A stretch of DNA of 64,000 bases, taken from Ailurus styani (taxonomy: Eukaryota; Chordata; Mammalia; Carnivora; Ailuridae). Below are positions 1 to 12,621 of the stretch, piece after piece. Position 1 is the stretch's first letter. Every line of letters starts with the position of its first letter. The translations under genes and the position numbers were made by a program. The DNA lies in the NCBI GenBank assembly GCA_002007465.1, contig LNAC01000273.1, forward strand, positions 1,597,632-1,661,631. Reading direction: 5' to 3'. The notes beneath the pieces were generated by a model. That model was not told the DNA's origin. It did no database searches and saw nothing but the letters and a program-made list of their open reading frames with translations.

Positions 1-63
1 TTTCTCACTCTGTCTCTCTCTCTCTGAAATGAATAAATAAAATCTTAAATAAAAAAAAAAAAA
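1..63 (+). mobile_element. Can-SINE 3' tail cut by window edge
   Basis: CT-rich stretch, AATGAATAAATAAAATCTT and an A-run. The body lies before the window. It abuts a minus-strand SINE head at 64-103, implying nesting. Confidence 0.8.
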
Positions 64-103
64 TGAACTCAGATACTTAATCAACTGAGCTACCCTGGCG
101 CCT
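64..103 (-). mobile_element. Can-SINE 5' head remnant, antisense
   Basis: Reverse complement of 64-103 reads as a SINE head (GGCGCCAGGGTAGCTCAGTTGATTAAG). The rest of this element is probably beyond the left edge, split by the + strand SINE at 1-63. Confidence 0.65.
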
Positions 104-1170
104 CTGAAGTCACTTTTTATCCAGATAAATAAAGTGGTTTATGCTGTTGCCCCTAAGGTGTATATGATCAACAGTTAAAAATATTTTTTTTTTCATTGAT
201 GTTCCACATTTTTTTTCCAGAGGGAATTTTGAAAAACCATGCTTGAACTCTATCTACTCAAGACTAGGGTAACTACTGATAATATTGGTATACACATTTG
301 TAGAGTTTCTACTGAAGATTTTGGCTAAATAAATTATTGATTATTCTTTCGATTTTAATCCTGTGGATTAAATAGCATGCAGTTCCAGTGTGCAGTATTC
401 TATTTCAATAATCAATAATGTTCCACCAGTAAGGCCTTAATGTTCTAGAAATCTCAGGGCATAAGACTTCTAGCCAAAAGATTTTTCTGGGTAGCCAAGG
501 ACATTAGTCATTAGAATATTATATATTTACATATATAGGTATAATAGCTATTATCCGATCCCATAGTCAACCTTAGCATTGTTGAAAATAGGAAAAATAT
601 TTTTAAAAAACCCACAAAGTGAGAATCCCATAATTCCATTTCTCAAATATACATGCTACCAATTTTGTAGCACATGTATCATCCTTTGCAAATTGGTATT
701 TAATTACTTACATTCTATTTTTTTTAATTACTTAAGTTCTAAATGTAAGTTGTAAGACTTGGACCATGTCTCGTGTTACATAATATGTAAAATTAATAAC
801 TGTCTTTTATTTGCTGTCTATTGCATTGTTTTAAACTTATAATAAATGCTACTATGACATTTCTGGGAAATTTAAATTTAAAATACTTCATGGATATTGT
901 TTGAACTATAACCCATATGCATTTATCTGCCTGTGAAATAAAAATGTAGATGGGATAGAGTATTCCTCAGTAACTCAGGGATAGCCTGTGAATAATTATT
1001 ATCATGACATACTATAGATAGAGATAAAGGCAGTACATGGTATAGGAATCAGTGTCTAATGATTTGACTTCTTGAAAAAAAATCTTTAATCTCTTAACTC
1101 CAAAGAGGGTTCTTCTTCACTTTTGACCTTAGGGTTTGCTGGTTTCTTAGCATCATTGAAAGCATCTTTA
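104..1170. other. AT-rich intergenic, no feature recognised
   Basis: No coding potential and no named repeat that I can support. Confidence 0.6.
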
Positions 1171-1185
1171 AACTCTGAACAGTAG

Positions 1186-1392
1186 GGCGCCTGGGTGGCT
1201 CAGTGGGTTAAAGCCGCTGCCTTCCACTCAGGTCATGATCCCAGGGTCCTGGGATCAAGGCCCGCATTGGGCTCTCTGCTCAGCAGGGAGCCTGCTTCCT
1301 CCTCTCTCCTCTCTCTCTGCCTGCCTTTCTGCCTACTTGTAATCTCTCTCTCTGTGTCAAATGAATAAATAAAATCTTTAAAAAAAAAAAAA
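1186..1392 (+). mobile_element. Can-SINE with 15-bp TSD
   Basis: Full-length element of the common subtype here. Perfect TSD AACTCTGAACAGTAG at 1171-1185 and 1393-1407. Confidence 0.95.
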
Positions 1393-1799
1393 AACTCTGA
1401 ACAGTAGTTCAACATACCAGAGGCATCTCCCATTTTGTGTATCTGCCCTCTATCTTTTTAACAATGTATATTATTAATGAGGAATCAGGGGTTATTATTG
1501 ACTTTTTTTTAAATGTGTACCGATGAGTCATCAGCCTTATTTAATGTCATAAAGATACCTCAAAGAAAAATAACAAGTTTTACTTTTCATTTCTGATAAA
1601 GTCTGATTAAAATATTTTGCTTGGTTTCAAAGACAGGCTTTCATAAACTTTCCTAAGCTCACCTTGTAAATTAATGCTGAAATACAGTATTGGAAAAGAT
1701 TTTGCTGAATGTAGATTGCAGCCTGCCAACAAACCAGTCACAAGTACACCGAGTATGAGACTTTTTACATGAGTACCAGACGTAGATTGTATTTTTGTT

Positions 1800-2720
1800 T
1801 ATTTTCTTTGTTAAACTTTTATTTTGCGATGACTTCAAATTTACAGAAAAAGTAGCAAAAATAAGACAAAACCTTTTTATATCTTTTACCAGGTTCTCAG
1901 ATTAACATTATGTCACATTGGCCTTATCATTTTCTGTATATAATTATGTATATCATTTTTTCTTGACCATTCTAGAGTAGTGTACATTTTCTTAAAACAA
2001 GGACATTGTCATCATAACCACAAAGGATTATCAAAATTAGGGAATTCATGTTGATATAGTACTATCATTTAGTCTATAGACCCCATTTAAATTTACTTAG
2101 TTTTCTCATTTTCATCCTTCAGAAATTCAGGATCCAATGGGTTATGATGTGTTATTTTCACTATTTATTTAGATGTACCAGTTGTCTCAGATTTGGCAGC
2201 AAAAACAACCTTGAATTGAATCCTGTGTCCTTTGACTTTATAGCATGATGATACCTCTTATTCTTTGATTATGGCCTTTTAGCACAAAAGACATATTCTA
2301 GGTATAGCTTATACTTCTTTTAACCTAGATCTGGAATCAGTCATCTCTCCAAGAACTTTGGTTTCTTTTATTGGAGAACTATATTTAGAAACTGTTATAT
2401 AGATGATAGTTTTGCTCATCCATACTAGGGAATTATTGCTGCTGGGGTGTCTGCAGGCAAAGCTGCAAAATATGTGTTTGTATAATCGTGCACACATGTC
2501 CACATATTTGCCTATATCAACTCTATATGTATATTTGTAGATAAATATGTTAAAAACGAGTTCACACCAATATTTTCAATATTGATTCAATGTCAAGGAT
2601 TTTTTATTCCACCTTTCTCCTTTACGTGTTTGTTACTCTCTTCTCTAGCTATGAGAAACATGACTCCCATTATCCCCAATGTAATGATGAGGCCTCATGA
2701 CTGTTCTGACACCTTAATCA
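1800..2720. mobile_element. Ancient interspersed repeat, probably L1-derived
   Basis: I recognise a widespread old mammalian repeat: AACAAGGACATTGTCATCATAACCACA near 1997, GAATTCATGTTGATATAGTACTATC near 2042, TCTGGAATCAGTCATCTCTCC near 2330, and GCTGGGGTGTCTGCAGG near 2440. It runs to the SINE at 2732. Family name and orientation uncertain. The three small frames overlapping it are chance. Confidence 0.5.
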
Positions 2721-2731
2721 AAAGATGGAGT

Positions 2732-2930
2732 TGGGGTACCTGGGTGGTTCAGTGGTTAAGCCACTGTCTTCGGCTCAGGTCATGATCCCAGGGTCCTGGG
2801 ATGGAGTCCCATATCAGGCTTCCCCTGCTCTGCAGGGAGCCTGCTTCTCCCTCTCCCTCCACCTCTCCCCCTGCTTGTGCAATTGCTCTCTCTCTCTCTC
2901 TGTCAAATAAATAAGTAAAATCTTTTAAAA
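2732..2930 (+). mobile_element. Can-SINE
   Basis: Divergent copy (GTACCTGGGTGGTTCAGTGG head, AAATAAATAAGTAAAATC tail). Flanks share AGATGGA (2723-2729 and about 2934-2940), a probable short TSD. Confidence 0.9.
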
Positions 2931-2940
2931 AGAAGATGGA

Positions 2941-4430
2941 ATTAGTTAATTAAAAAGACAATAAAATCTGTCCACTTGCTCTTCTCCCTCACTTTCTCTG
3001 TGACTGGCATTAAGGCTTGAGTGTCCCATGTTCAATAGGAATTGGGTGGAGAGTGTGGTCAGCCTAATGGGTATCTACAATCAATACTGAGGCCCACATG
3101 GTTAGTCCATATTTACTGAGTATCCATCATGCATAAGATGTTTTGCTAAGTGTTTTGGGAAGTGGCTTAGATCTAACTATATTCATGTGCTTTTTCATTT
3201 TTATTAGTATAATTTAACCTCACTTTGTTAAATGTTAAACTTTTTTCTTATCTGTCTTCTCATCAGTCACTCTCTTCTGACTCTTGTCCATCAAGATGTC
3301 TGTTCTTATGCTACCTGTAACTTTCTTGTTCTATGATATCAGCCTCGGTGCTGGATAGCACAATATCACAATCATGGTGGGCCCTGCCCAGAGCACCTGA
3401 AAATGGCCTGATCCTGGTCTATGCTTCTTACCTATACACATTCTTAAAATTAGATGGGGGAGAAAAGTTTGATTAAAAATATGTATATATATGCACATAT
3501 GCACACATCACAAGCCCCAAAGAAGGGAACAAAATAAGAGAAAGACAGAAATCCTGTTTTTCCAAGTTTGCCATGCCAGGCTGTTGTCTGTTCCTAACAG
3601 ATGTGTTCATTATTAGTTCCTTAACAATTTCTGGGTAATTTTGTACATGCTTTATGCTCATCCTCCACTGTACTCAGGAGAAATATAGCTGTGAACTTTG
3701 GTAAGAAAGTTGCTTTTTCTTTCTCCTTGGCCCTCTTCTTATTTCTTCCTCTTTCCACCTGCTTTCTTCAGTTCAATCACTATTATCTATGGCCCACTCT
3801 TTGAAGCAGCATATTCCTTTTGTTAGAGCAAAAAGCAGATACAGTAGCAACTTGGAATACTTGAATGGAATCATTAAAGCATCACTCCTACTGTGAAATC
3901 ACAAACTTGTGCTTATCACGAGAATCCATCTTACATACATTTGTTTTCTGTATGATGCTGTCATCCCACTTGTCACATAATAACTTTTATTTGCGTATCT
4001 ATCACATGTCTATTTACAGTAGTAGTAAGGAAGCCAGTAAGGGAGGGGTCAGGAAAATGCTTTTCATGTGTTTGGAATGGAATTTTACTTTTTATTTTCT
4101 TTCTTTACCTTTTTGTTAATTCTTTCTAATGATAAATATGGACTGTTTTATGTTTCTTATTAACTTTTGTATTTTTAAGCCCAGATACTGACACACTACC
4201 TAGAAGAGAACCTAGTAAGATCTCAGTAAATACTAAATATTTCATGAATTACTGGACAGGTCTGGATTAATATATTATTAACTGCCTTGATAAAAATTAT
4301 TTCAACACAGCCCAACATGGTGGAGCAAATCAAAGCAAGAGTATGTTCCGGAAGGATCTTGCTGTTATTAGAAGGGGAAGGAGCAAGCTTTGAACTTGAC
4401 TTCTATTTACATATAAAATTTCTTTTAATG
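2941..4430. other. Intergenic; no gene recognised
   Basis: 2941-3160 may still belong to the old repeat before the SINE at 2732. Small frames at 3473-3661 and 3865-4119 have no recognisable motifs. Confidence 0.55.
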
Positions 4431-4440
4431 AGTCTTTCTA

Positions 4441-4647
4441 GGGGTGCCTGAGTGGCTCTGGCAGTTAATCTTTGGACTCTTGATTTTCGCTCAGATCTCA
4501 CGGTCATGGGATCAGGTTCTGAGCTCAGTGGAGAGTCTGCTTGAGGATTTTCTCCCTCTCCCTCTGCCCCCTACCCCATGTGTGTGCATGTTCTCTTGTC
4601 TCTCTTTCTAAAATAAATAAATAAATAAATCTTAAAAAAAAAAAAAG
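4441..4647 (+). mobile_element. Can-SINE, older subtype
   Basis: Divergent body (GTGCCTGAGTGGCTCTGGCA head) with tail (AAAT)n and A-run. TSD GTCTTTCT at 4432-4439 and 4648-4655. Confidence 0.9.
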
Positions 4648-4655
4648 GTCTTTCT

Positions 4656-7190
4656 GGCTCTAATCACTGAGTCTTTAGAAAAATACCTTCTGGCTTTCCA
4701 AATTAGTGGTTTATGGTTAAGTTTTTATGTTTTCACCAGGTTCTTGCTTTTGATGTTTAATTTTTCCCTCTGTAGAATTGGTAAGAGCTTTAGGTTGATC
4801 CTAAAGAGCCTCCATTTTATTGGTGAGACTCTGGGAATAGGATACAAAAAGGGACCTAGATTTTGTTCTAAAACCAGATTCACAGAAGATACTGTCTGGT
4901 TATTTCAAGCCCCAGAGCAATACCTTTAAAATTTCATTAAAGGTATTAGGGTAATTTTTTTTCTGTAGTAATAATTACCTAGTTAATGGAATTTTGCTGT
5001 TTAACAAGGAGCTATAATCACTGTAAATTGTTGCATTAAATGTAATAAATTTTAATTTTCTTTTGATATAACTGATCTCGTCTTTACATGTATATTGCTA
5101 AAATGCTGCCTTAAAGCTGATATTGATCCATAATAATATTTGAAATCAGTATACACAGCCTCAAGAAATGGGTAAAAGAATAGAATAAGCCATCTCCCTA
5201 TCCCATTTCTAATCCATGCAATTGAAAATAGGTGAATTTTCATTTTATAACAGACCTAACCCACCTTATTTTAAATTCATTGTAGGAGCTTGACTTGCAA
5301 GACAAAATTCATAGAATATTTTAAAGTCCTATTGCTGTGGAGATTTATGCAAATTCCTTATGGAAATATAGACACAACTTTCTCTTCATCAGTAATGATG
5401 CATATTTTCCTATGAACTAAACACTGGACCTCACCATCACCATATGAGACTTTTTCAGTGTAGTCATTGTATAAAAAGCTTTGGTGGCATTTCACTGAAA
5501 AAAAAATAGCCTCATGTTAGTTTAATGTTTCAAATGACTTTAGGACTTTTAAACAGTGGATTTGGGCATAGACATAAAATTCTTTCTTTTCTCTATGAGG
5601 GTGAGGGAAGGAGAAAAGATGGGTAGCAGGAGTTGGAAATGAAAGGAAGTTTTAAAAAACATACAGGTTATTAAGAAACGTTACTCAAATTAAGGACCCA
5701 TCAATGACAGGAATAACAGGGTTTTTACAAGACCTATCTCTAAAATGCACAGTGACAGTGAATTTTGACTCTTCATTTTCCACTCTAAATTAAAATTATG
5801 GTTTTGAACACTAGGGAACGTCAGTGAATGAAACAATCAACAACAAAATAGGAAGGAACTTGTTCTGCAAATCTTTTCTCAAGTGACTTTTGGAATAGAA
5901 TCTATGCAATAGAATTTTTTCCTTTTCTTCGACGAGGGAAGGAAAAGAAAATATAAACTTTAAAAATTATCATATTAAAACACATATGGCAGACGGCCTC
6001 TTTTTACTTACCAAAAATATTTTTGACAGGAGAAGGAAAGGGCTGGAATCTGTGAGGGCAAGTAGACATGTACATTTTAAGTTCTATTACACTGCTTGAT
6101 TTCATAAAAGTAACAAGCTATTTCTAAATTACACACTATTCACTTATCTCCTTGTACTCTTCACCAGATGGCACCCAGCAAAAGAAGCATGCCATCAATA
6201 ATCCTGTGTCTTGCCCAGTGCTTTTCCTGTCCCACTTTTCTCGTGCCTTTCAGCGCCATTTGCCACTGTGGCATCTCTGCATGTCTGTGTGCTGAAACAG
6301 TCAGCTGCCATCGCTTGGCTTCCTAAGTCACTTGGCTTAAACCTCAGTCTCTCTCCTTAAGGAAAGCTAGGCGCCACGCATCATGTCCACATGCTCATGT
6401 CAATATGCATAGAATGTGGAAAAGGGGGCATTGGTGCTGAACTGCCTCTCCCATTTTTTTTTTACAAAAGTCCTTTGGTCTATAGCGATTTTCAAAAAGT
6501 TAGGTTTTCTGGTGCATCTTTTCTTGATGCAACTTAATTTGATGGTTTGGATCGATAAACTCTTGCATTCAGAAGCATCTCCAAGATTTTGACAATTCAT
6601 ACCAATTAAGTTCAAATGTTTCACAAAGCGACCCATCTGACAGGATCTTGTCAGTGGTTTGAAAACAAGTTGCTCCTGTTGCATGAATTATAGACGTGAT
6701 CATTCCCCAAAGGGGTCCTTCAAAAGGGCAATAGCAGCAACGTGTTAGAAGGATAGAAAATTTAAATTTAAAGGAGAGGGAAATTAACTTTCACTAAGTT
6801 AACAAATGACTACACTCTTTTGATTACTAATAGGTATTAGTTTGTACTTAAGAACCTATTCTATCTAAGTGAACAGATGCTACTTCAAAATGTTAGTGCA
6901 TCCAAGTTGAAAAATGTCATAACCATAGAATTCTAATCATCTTTCGGTTGGAAAAGAGGGTTTGGTCTATTTGAAATGAGTTAAGACACATTAGAGACTG
7001 GACTAATTTACACTAATAACAAGACGCTTTGCATAACCTGTTCTTTTTATAGATGATCCTTTTTCCTATTTTGGCCTGTTTGGTAGACACAATGGTTTGG
7101 CTTTCTTTTCTCTCTGTCAGGAGCTGTCAGCACTGTTCACTTTGTTCTTACCACGGTCTACCTAATAATCCCACATTTATGTGTATAAAG
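4656..7190. other. SINE-free intergenic block
   Basis: Mostly AT-rich. 6150-6380 is less AT-rich and looks like single-copy sequence. The minus-strand frame 6400-6684 (94 codons) has no motif I recognise. Confidence 0.55.
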
Positions 7191-7194
7191 GTGC

Positions 7195-7315
7195 ATTTAT
7201 ATAAGACACAGGCCCAGTGCAAAATGGGAATGTTGGACCCCTTGTCCAAAGATGTTAAGACTTTTAAGATGACAGTAGAGTATTAGGCCAAACATAGGGC
7301 ATCGTGTCCTTGTGC
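7195..7315 (+). mobile_element. Unnamed ancient mammalian repeat
   Basis: CAGGCCCAGTGCAAAATGGGAATGTTGGACCCCTTGTCCAAAGA resembles a common mammalian interspersed repeat whose name I cannot give. Weak call from pattern memory. Confidence 0.3.
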
Positions 7316-8004
7316 ATCATATTCTTTTCTCGCTCCAGTTTAAAATCTTTGAAGACAGATGTTTTCTTTCTTCTTTTAGTTGTTTTGAATATTATACATG
7401 AATATACTTTAAAAATCAAAACGTATCAAAGAATATATAATGAAAATTGAGCTACTTTCTCTCCCCAAACCCTTATCATATTGCCCAGGGAGTGTCATCC
7501 TCAACAGATTCTTGAGTGGGCTGTGCCTTGTGCATAATGTCTTTCCACTTCATAGAAATGAAATAAATGTTTGTTGGTTGTTATATCAGACTCTGTATTC
7601 TGGGTATAGTGGCAATAGCAGCAAGTCACTGACTGAGAAAATGCTTGACAGTTAAGCTGGAGAGGAGACCTAAATATGCACTTTCATTTAATGAGTGAAC
7701 ACAGAATATCAATAGTTTTCTCTTAATACTAATTGTGCTCATTTATAATGCTCAGTGAAAATTAATTTTAAGAGATACTAATTATATTGTACCCACATAG
7801 AATTCACTGTTGGCTTCATAATGGGACTTGTTTGACAAAAATTAACTGAATTGAAAGCGTATTTGAGTTCCTGTAACAGTGAACTTGATTAATTTGCATT
7901 AGACTATTTGTTTTAGATTAGGTTAAAATAAAACACACTTGAAAAGTCCTACTACGTAACAAAAAATGTAATTGCATCCTCAGGACATCCCCATGCATTA
8001 GGGT

Positions 8005-8100
8005 TTGTTATCGCAATTTTATAGACAAGAACATGAAGAAGTCTTAGAAAATGGAGGGGACCAGCCCCGGGTCACTGAAGCAAGTAAATGGTTTCTAAGT
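8005..8100 (-). mobile_element. MIR-like SINE relic
   Basis: ATTTTATAGACAAGAACATG and GGTCACTGAAGCAAGTAAATGG resemble the antisense MIR core. Overlaps a chance ORF. Confidence 0.4.
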
Positions 8101-10009
8101 CCTTACACATTACAGTTCTTACACAATCCCTTGAGTTTCCACGTTATAGAAAACTGTAAAAATAGTTCATCCAATACTTATCTCAGTTATTCACTTATTA
8201 TAAGCTTCCTGAGTAAACTGGCAATTGTACTACTTAGAAAATTCTCTCTCTTGTATTTGGAAAAAAAATATCTAATTAGAATTCATCGATGCTGATAAAG
8301 TGAGTGAAAGGAAGAAATCAACACAGCTAATGTGTAAACCTGAAAAACAAAAACAGAAGGAGATAAAAAGAAGTGACCTGGAGTCCTGTCTGTGAGCAAT
8401 ATTTATTTATTTATATGCTGGATTCATATTGTGCCTTCCTTCTGAAGAGCTGGTGTAAGATCTTGCATGTAGTGTGCTTTGAAAGAGAAATTTGTAAAAT
8501 CAGCCTGGGCTTGGAGGTGGATAACCTCTAACAACATAGTCCAGGCACTTGGTGGATGTGAAACAGCTCACTGCTACCTTGAATGGACAATTAACACTTA
8601 CTGAGCAGTTAACACATTTACAGGTGTGTTGCGTGAGTGTTCTCTCTCATTCTCTTTTCCCTTCCTGTTAAAAAATGAAGCTTTTAGTGGTGATGACGTG
8701 GTGTCCGGATGGGTATGGTTAAAAGGAACATTGGGTAATCTGTAGTCTTTTCTAACCGGAGCACATGCAAAGACTACCCATTATTTCAAACCCTAGGGGG
8801 ATAAAATGATCTTTTGCATCATTTCTGAAGTGTGAAATGATAAATGTATGTTTGGCAGTGTTTAGATTTCTAACCACATGAAGGATTGGAAGTGTTTTTT
8901 GTTTTTTGTTTTTTTTCCCAATGTAAAATGAGAAGATGGTGTGATTTCAAAATATGTATGTCTGGGGAAAGGGTTGAAAAATAACATTTTTTTTCCCTCA
9001 GGTTGTTTTTATTCCCAAATGAAGCATTTATTTATTTACTTACGTATTTTCTATTTTTTTTCAGTGTCTACCATATGTAAAACCATGAAGGTAAACAGAA
9101 ATATTTTTAAAGTATGGCTCAGACCTCAAAACAAAGTAAGGCAAAGATGAGTAGAAATGATCATAGAAAATGCATATCATGGTGAGATGCTATTTGAAGC
9201 AGCAAAGATGGACCATACATGCTATAATGGGCTGAGTATGGAAATAAGTAGTCTCAATGCCCACACTGAAATACCTCTGAGTTTTTCTAGAGAAAAGATA
9301 ATCTTATAGAGAAGACACACACACACACACAGAAAACCCAGCCACATTTGGACAAGCCACCTTTCATATCTCTGATGCTTTCATGAAGGAATTTAGACAT
9401 AAGGGGGCATGGGCACGAAGGTGTAAATACATTGCATTAAATGTAATTACAGCTGCAAGCAGAAAGGAGCCATCCAGCTGACACGACTCTGGAGAATTGG
9501 TCTTATTTATAATTATATATATTTTCTCTCTGAGAATAACTTAACAGTGCTCACTCCAAGATGGATTCTAGGCCATTTGGTTTCCCATTAACATAATATT
9601 GTTTATTCTTATGTTGATACAGTGCTTCAAATACTGAAACTAATTTTTCTTTGACACTCACACCTAATTTACTTGGAAAAAAGCTATTGTCACTTGTTCT
9701 CTATTCCTTTCCTTCTCAGTGAGTAAATTTATTATAAGAAGCATTGTTTCGGAATCAAGGTAAATAAACGATGATAGAGCTCATTATGTTTTAATCTTTT
9801 ATTACTGTTAATGCAAACAGTAGCACATAGGTTGCTGATGAAAAAAGTAAGATGCTTCTCCCAGCCTTTGTAAGAATGTTCTGGGAATTCTTTTACGTGT
9901 CCAGGAATTCTTTTACATGCCCAGGGAAGACAGAAATACTCTATATATCAGATTTAATCTTCTTAAAATAATAATGAATTTCTATCTCTTCCTGCCTCAA
10001 AAACCTTCC
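8101..10009. other. Intergenic; no gene recognised
   Basis: AT-rich with a short (AC)n run near 9315-9331. Frames such as 8941-9150 start in repetitive T-rich DNA and lack features. Confidence 0.55.
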
Positions 10010-10545
10010 GTGGCTAACTAAAGTTCACAGACTAAATCTTGGATTCCTAATACTGGTCATCAGCACTTCTTGCAATTTGGTCCAGATCTGATTATCGCTA
10101 TGATCTTTTGTTTGTTTCTTTGCACATTAAGCTCTAGGCTAACTGAGCTCCTTGGTGGACACCTGCTCCTGTCTGGAATATGCTTCTTCCATATTTCCTT
10201 ATGTTCAAATTCAATCTGCATTTTTACGTCCAGAAAAAATTTCAACTCATCCAAAAATCCTTTCATTTATCTCTACTTTAAATAATCTTGACTTCCTCTG
10301 AACTTACATCGTACTTTATCTGAACCTCCCTATGGCATTTGTCACTTTCAACCCCATATAGTAGTTTTTGTTTTTTTACATAACACCGAGAACACATTAT
10401 TTATAATCATGTTATTTCATTCTCTCTCTCAAGATAATAAGTTCAGTGAGGCTCATGTCTAAATTTGTCACTGTATCTGACATAGCAGCAAGCCATTTGC
10501 TTTGTACTTAGAAGGTATGCAGTAGATATCTTTTAAGTAAATGAA
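10010..10545 (+). mobile_element. L2-like LINE relic
   Basis: Pyrimidine-rich L2-style wording followed by a typical L2 3' end (GTCACTGTATCTGACATAGC, GTATGCAGTAGATATC, AAATGAATG). The overlapping opposite-strand ORFs at 10060-10285 are chance frames within it. Confidence 0.5.
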
Positions 10546-10574
10546 TGAAAATTAATGTTATAAATGAATAAACA

Positions 10575-10640
10575 GGCAGGTTGCAGTTCAATGATCTTCC
10601 CAAAGTCACAGAAGAAATCTGAAGAAGAAGTGAAAGTAAA
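10575..10640 (-). mobile_element. MIR-like SINE relic
   Basis: CAATGATCTTCCCAAAGTCACAGAAG is like the antisense MIR core (TTGCCCAAGGTCACACAG). Confidence 0.35.
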
Positions 10641-11220
10641 AATTTCAGTTCAATATACAACAATTCAGAAAACGTCCATGGAAGTAAATATTAATTCACT
10701 AAATATTCTACATGAAATTTTGACCTAGTATGGGCCAATCATCATTTTAGGGGGAGATTCAATATACCTCCACTTCCCTAGCCTTAACCATGATTTTCAC
10801 ATGGAAGTTGTTTCTTTATTGCCCTAAGGATTACATAATATATGGAATTACTTGAACACAGAAATGTGTAACTTAAATATTTTAGAAAGTAACAGCTCAT
10901 ATTTGAAGGTTCAAAACAGTCCTTATTAAGAATTTTGTGGTTTGATTTTTTTTTCATTTTTGTATGTCAGCCTCTTCTAGAAATGTTCCAATCTCAAGAG
11001 AAATACAAAGCTATTGGTATTTCATTTCATCTAAACCACAGAATCCCTGACATTTGGTGGAAGAGCTTATTTCTTTAAAGGTGTAGTGCCCTATTTCAGT
11101 TACATGTTTCACTACAATTTGTTCTTTTATTTACTTTTTAGTAAGGGGAGAGGAAAATGGTGGTTATTCATAATTAGGGCATCACAGAGACTGTTTTATC
11201 ATATCATATCAAAACAACTG

Positions 11221-11420
11221 TGGGGGTTGCCTGGGTGGTTCAGTCGGTTAAGTGTCTGCCTTTGGCTCAGGTCATGATCCCAGGGTCCTGGGATCGAGCC
11301 CCACATCAGACTCCCTGCTTGGCAAGAAGCCTGCTTCTCTTTCCCACTCTTGTGTTCCCTCTCTCACTTGTGTCTCTCTCTGTCAAATGAATAAATAAAA
11401 TCTTAAAAAAAAAGAAAAGA
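11221..11420 (+). mobile_element. Can-SINE
   Basis: Head TGCCTGGGTGGTTCAGTCGG; tail AAATGAATAAATAAAATC then A-rich. It is preceded by CATATCAAAACAACTG (11205-11220), the same 16 nt that precede the SINE at 12157. No clear TSD. Confidence 0.9.
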
Positions 11421-11435
11421 AAACATGTAGGTTTG

Positions 11436-11520
11436 ACTTTACATTTTATAAATTAAGAAATAGGCTCAGAGAGGTGATATGAGCTACTTAAGTCACACAA
11501 CTGTAAAGCCCTCTAGTTCA
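11436..11520 (-). mobile_element. MIR-like SINE relic
   Basis: AGAAATAGGCTCAGAGAGGTGATATGAG and TTAAGTCACACAACTGTAAAG give a clear antisense MIR core, directly after the SINE at 11221. Confidence 0.6.
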
Positions 11521-12156
11521 TTTTTGATCGGATGTGTTGATTAGATGGAAAGTTGGTTGGTTAGCAGTGGTTTGAGAAGGAAGAGTCAAAGCCATTTGTG
11601 TTTATGTCAGAAAAGAAACGAAAACCAGGAGAAATAAGGGAGATTTTACATATTTTAGGGTTACAAAGTTAAAACGAATCAAGGATATGGTGAGAGTTTG
11701 ATCAAACATAAATTTTGATTAAAAGCATAGTGGCTATCATTTGCCCTAGCTAATCAATTGACATGGGAAAAAAAAAAACCTTAAGGAAAAATAGGATAGT
11801 AATTGTAGATGGAGACATATAGACTATGTAATTTTAATTTGGCAAAAAGAATGGGAAGGTTTGGAGATGATATTTACCCCAGATAAAAGATGAGGTCCCA
11901 AGAGCGTAAGAATTTGAGTCACGTATTTAAAAAAGATATACTTTGAGTCTATACCCTCCAGAGCTTTGGATCATTGCAGATCTGCTTTTTCCACTCATAG
12001 ATTCTATTCAGTGCATAATTAATGTAGTTGTATATATGGAGGAGCTCATCTGTTCTATCCACTGGGTTCTCTTCCCAGAAGGAACATTTACTAGGAATAA
12101 TTAGAAGCCTATTCTCTGGATGGCATGAGTTTTTTCACTTCATATCAAAACAACTG

Positions 12157-12372
12157 GTGGGGGGGTGGTGCCTGGGTGGCTCAGCTGATTAAGCATCTGC
12201 CTTTGGCTCAGGTCATGATCCCAGGGTCCTGGGATTGAGCCCCACATTGGGCTCCCTGTTCAGTGGGGAGCCTGCTTCTCCCTCTCCCTCTGCCCCTCCT
12301 CCCCCCCCTCTTGCTCTCTATCTCAAGTAAATAAATAAAATCTTTAAAAAAAACAACAGCAACAACAACAAA
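12157..12372 (+). mobile_element. Can-SINE with CAA-rich tail
   Basis: G-run then GTGCCTGGGTGGCTCAGCTG head, a C-rich 3' part, and a tail passing into (CAA)n at 12352-12372. Preceded by the 16-nt CATATCAAAACAACTG (12141-12156). Confidence 0.9.
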
Positions 12373-12430
12373 AAACAGCTACAGTCTTCTGTGCCTTAAG
12401 AATCCTCCAGACATACTGAAAGTAAAAATG

Positions 12431-12621
12431 GGGACACCTAGGAGGCACAGTTGAGTTTCTGATTCTTGGTTTTGGCTCAGGTCATGATCTCTCAGGGTCC
12501 TGAGATGGGGCTCCACACTCATGGCAGAATCTGTGTAGTTTCTCTCTCCCTTTCCCTTTCCCTCTACCCCTCCCCACTGTCTTTAAAATAAATAAATCTT
12601 TTTATTTAATTTTTTAAAAAA
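12431..12621 (+). mobile_element. Can-SINE, divergent, with 13-bp TSD
   Basis: Head GGGACACCTAGGAGGCACAG is quite decayed. Perfect TSD GAAAGTAAAAATG at 12418-12430 and 12622-12634. Confidence 0.9.

Noticed and set aside
6400..6684. 94-codon minus-strand ORF in unique sequence
   Set aside because: No motif, no known family and AT-rich codons; cannot be supported as a gene.
10060..10285. Overlapping 68- and 71-codon ORFs on opposite strands
   Set aside because: They fall in an L2-like relic and neither has coding features.
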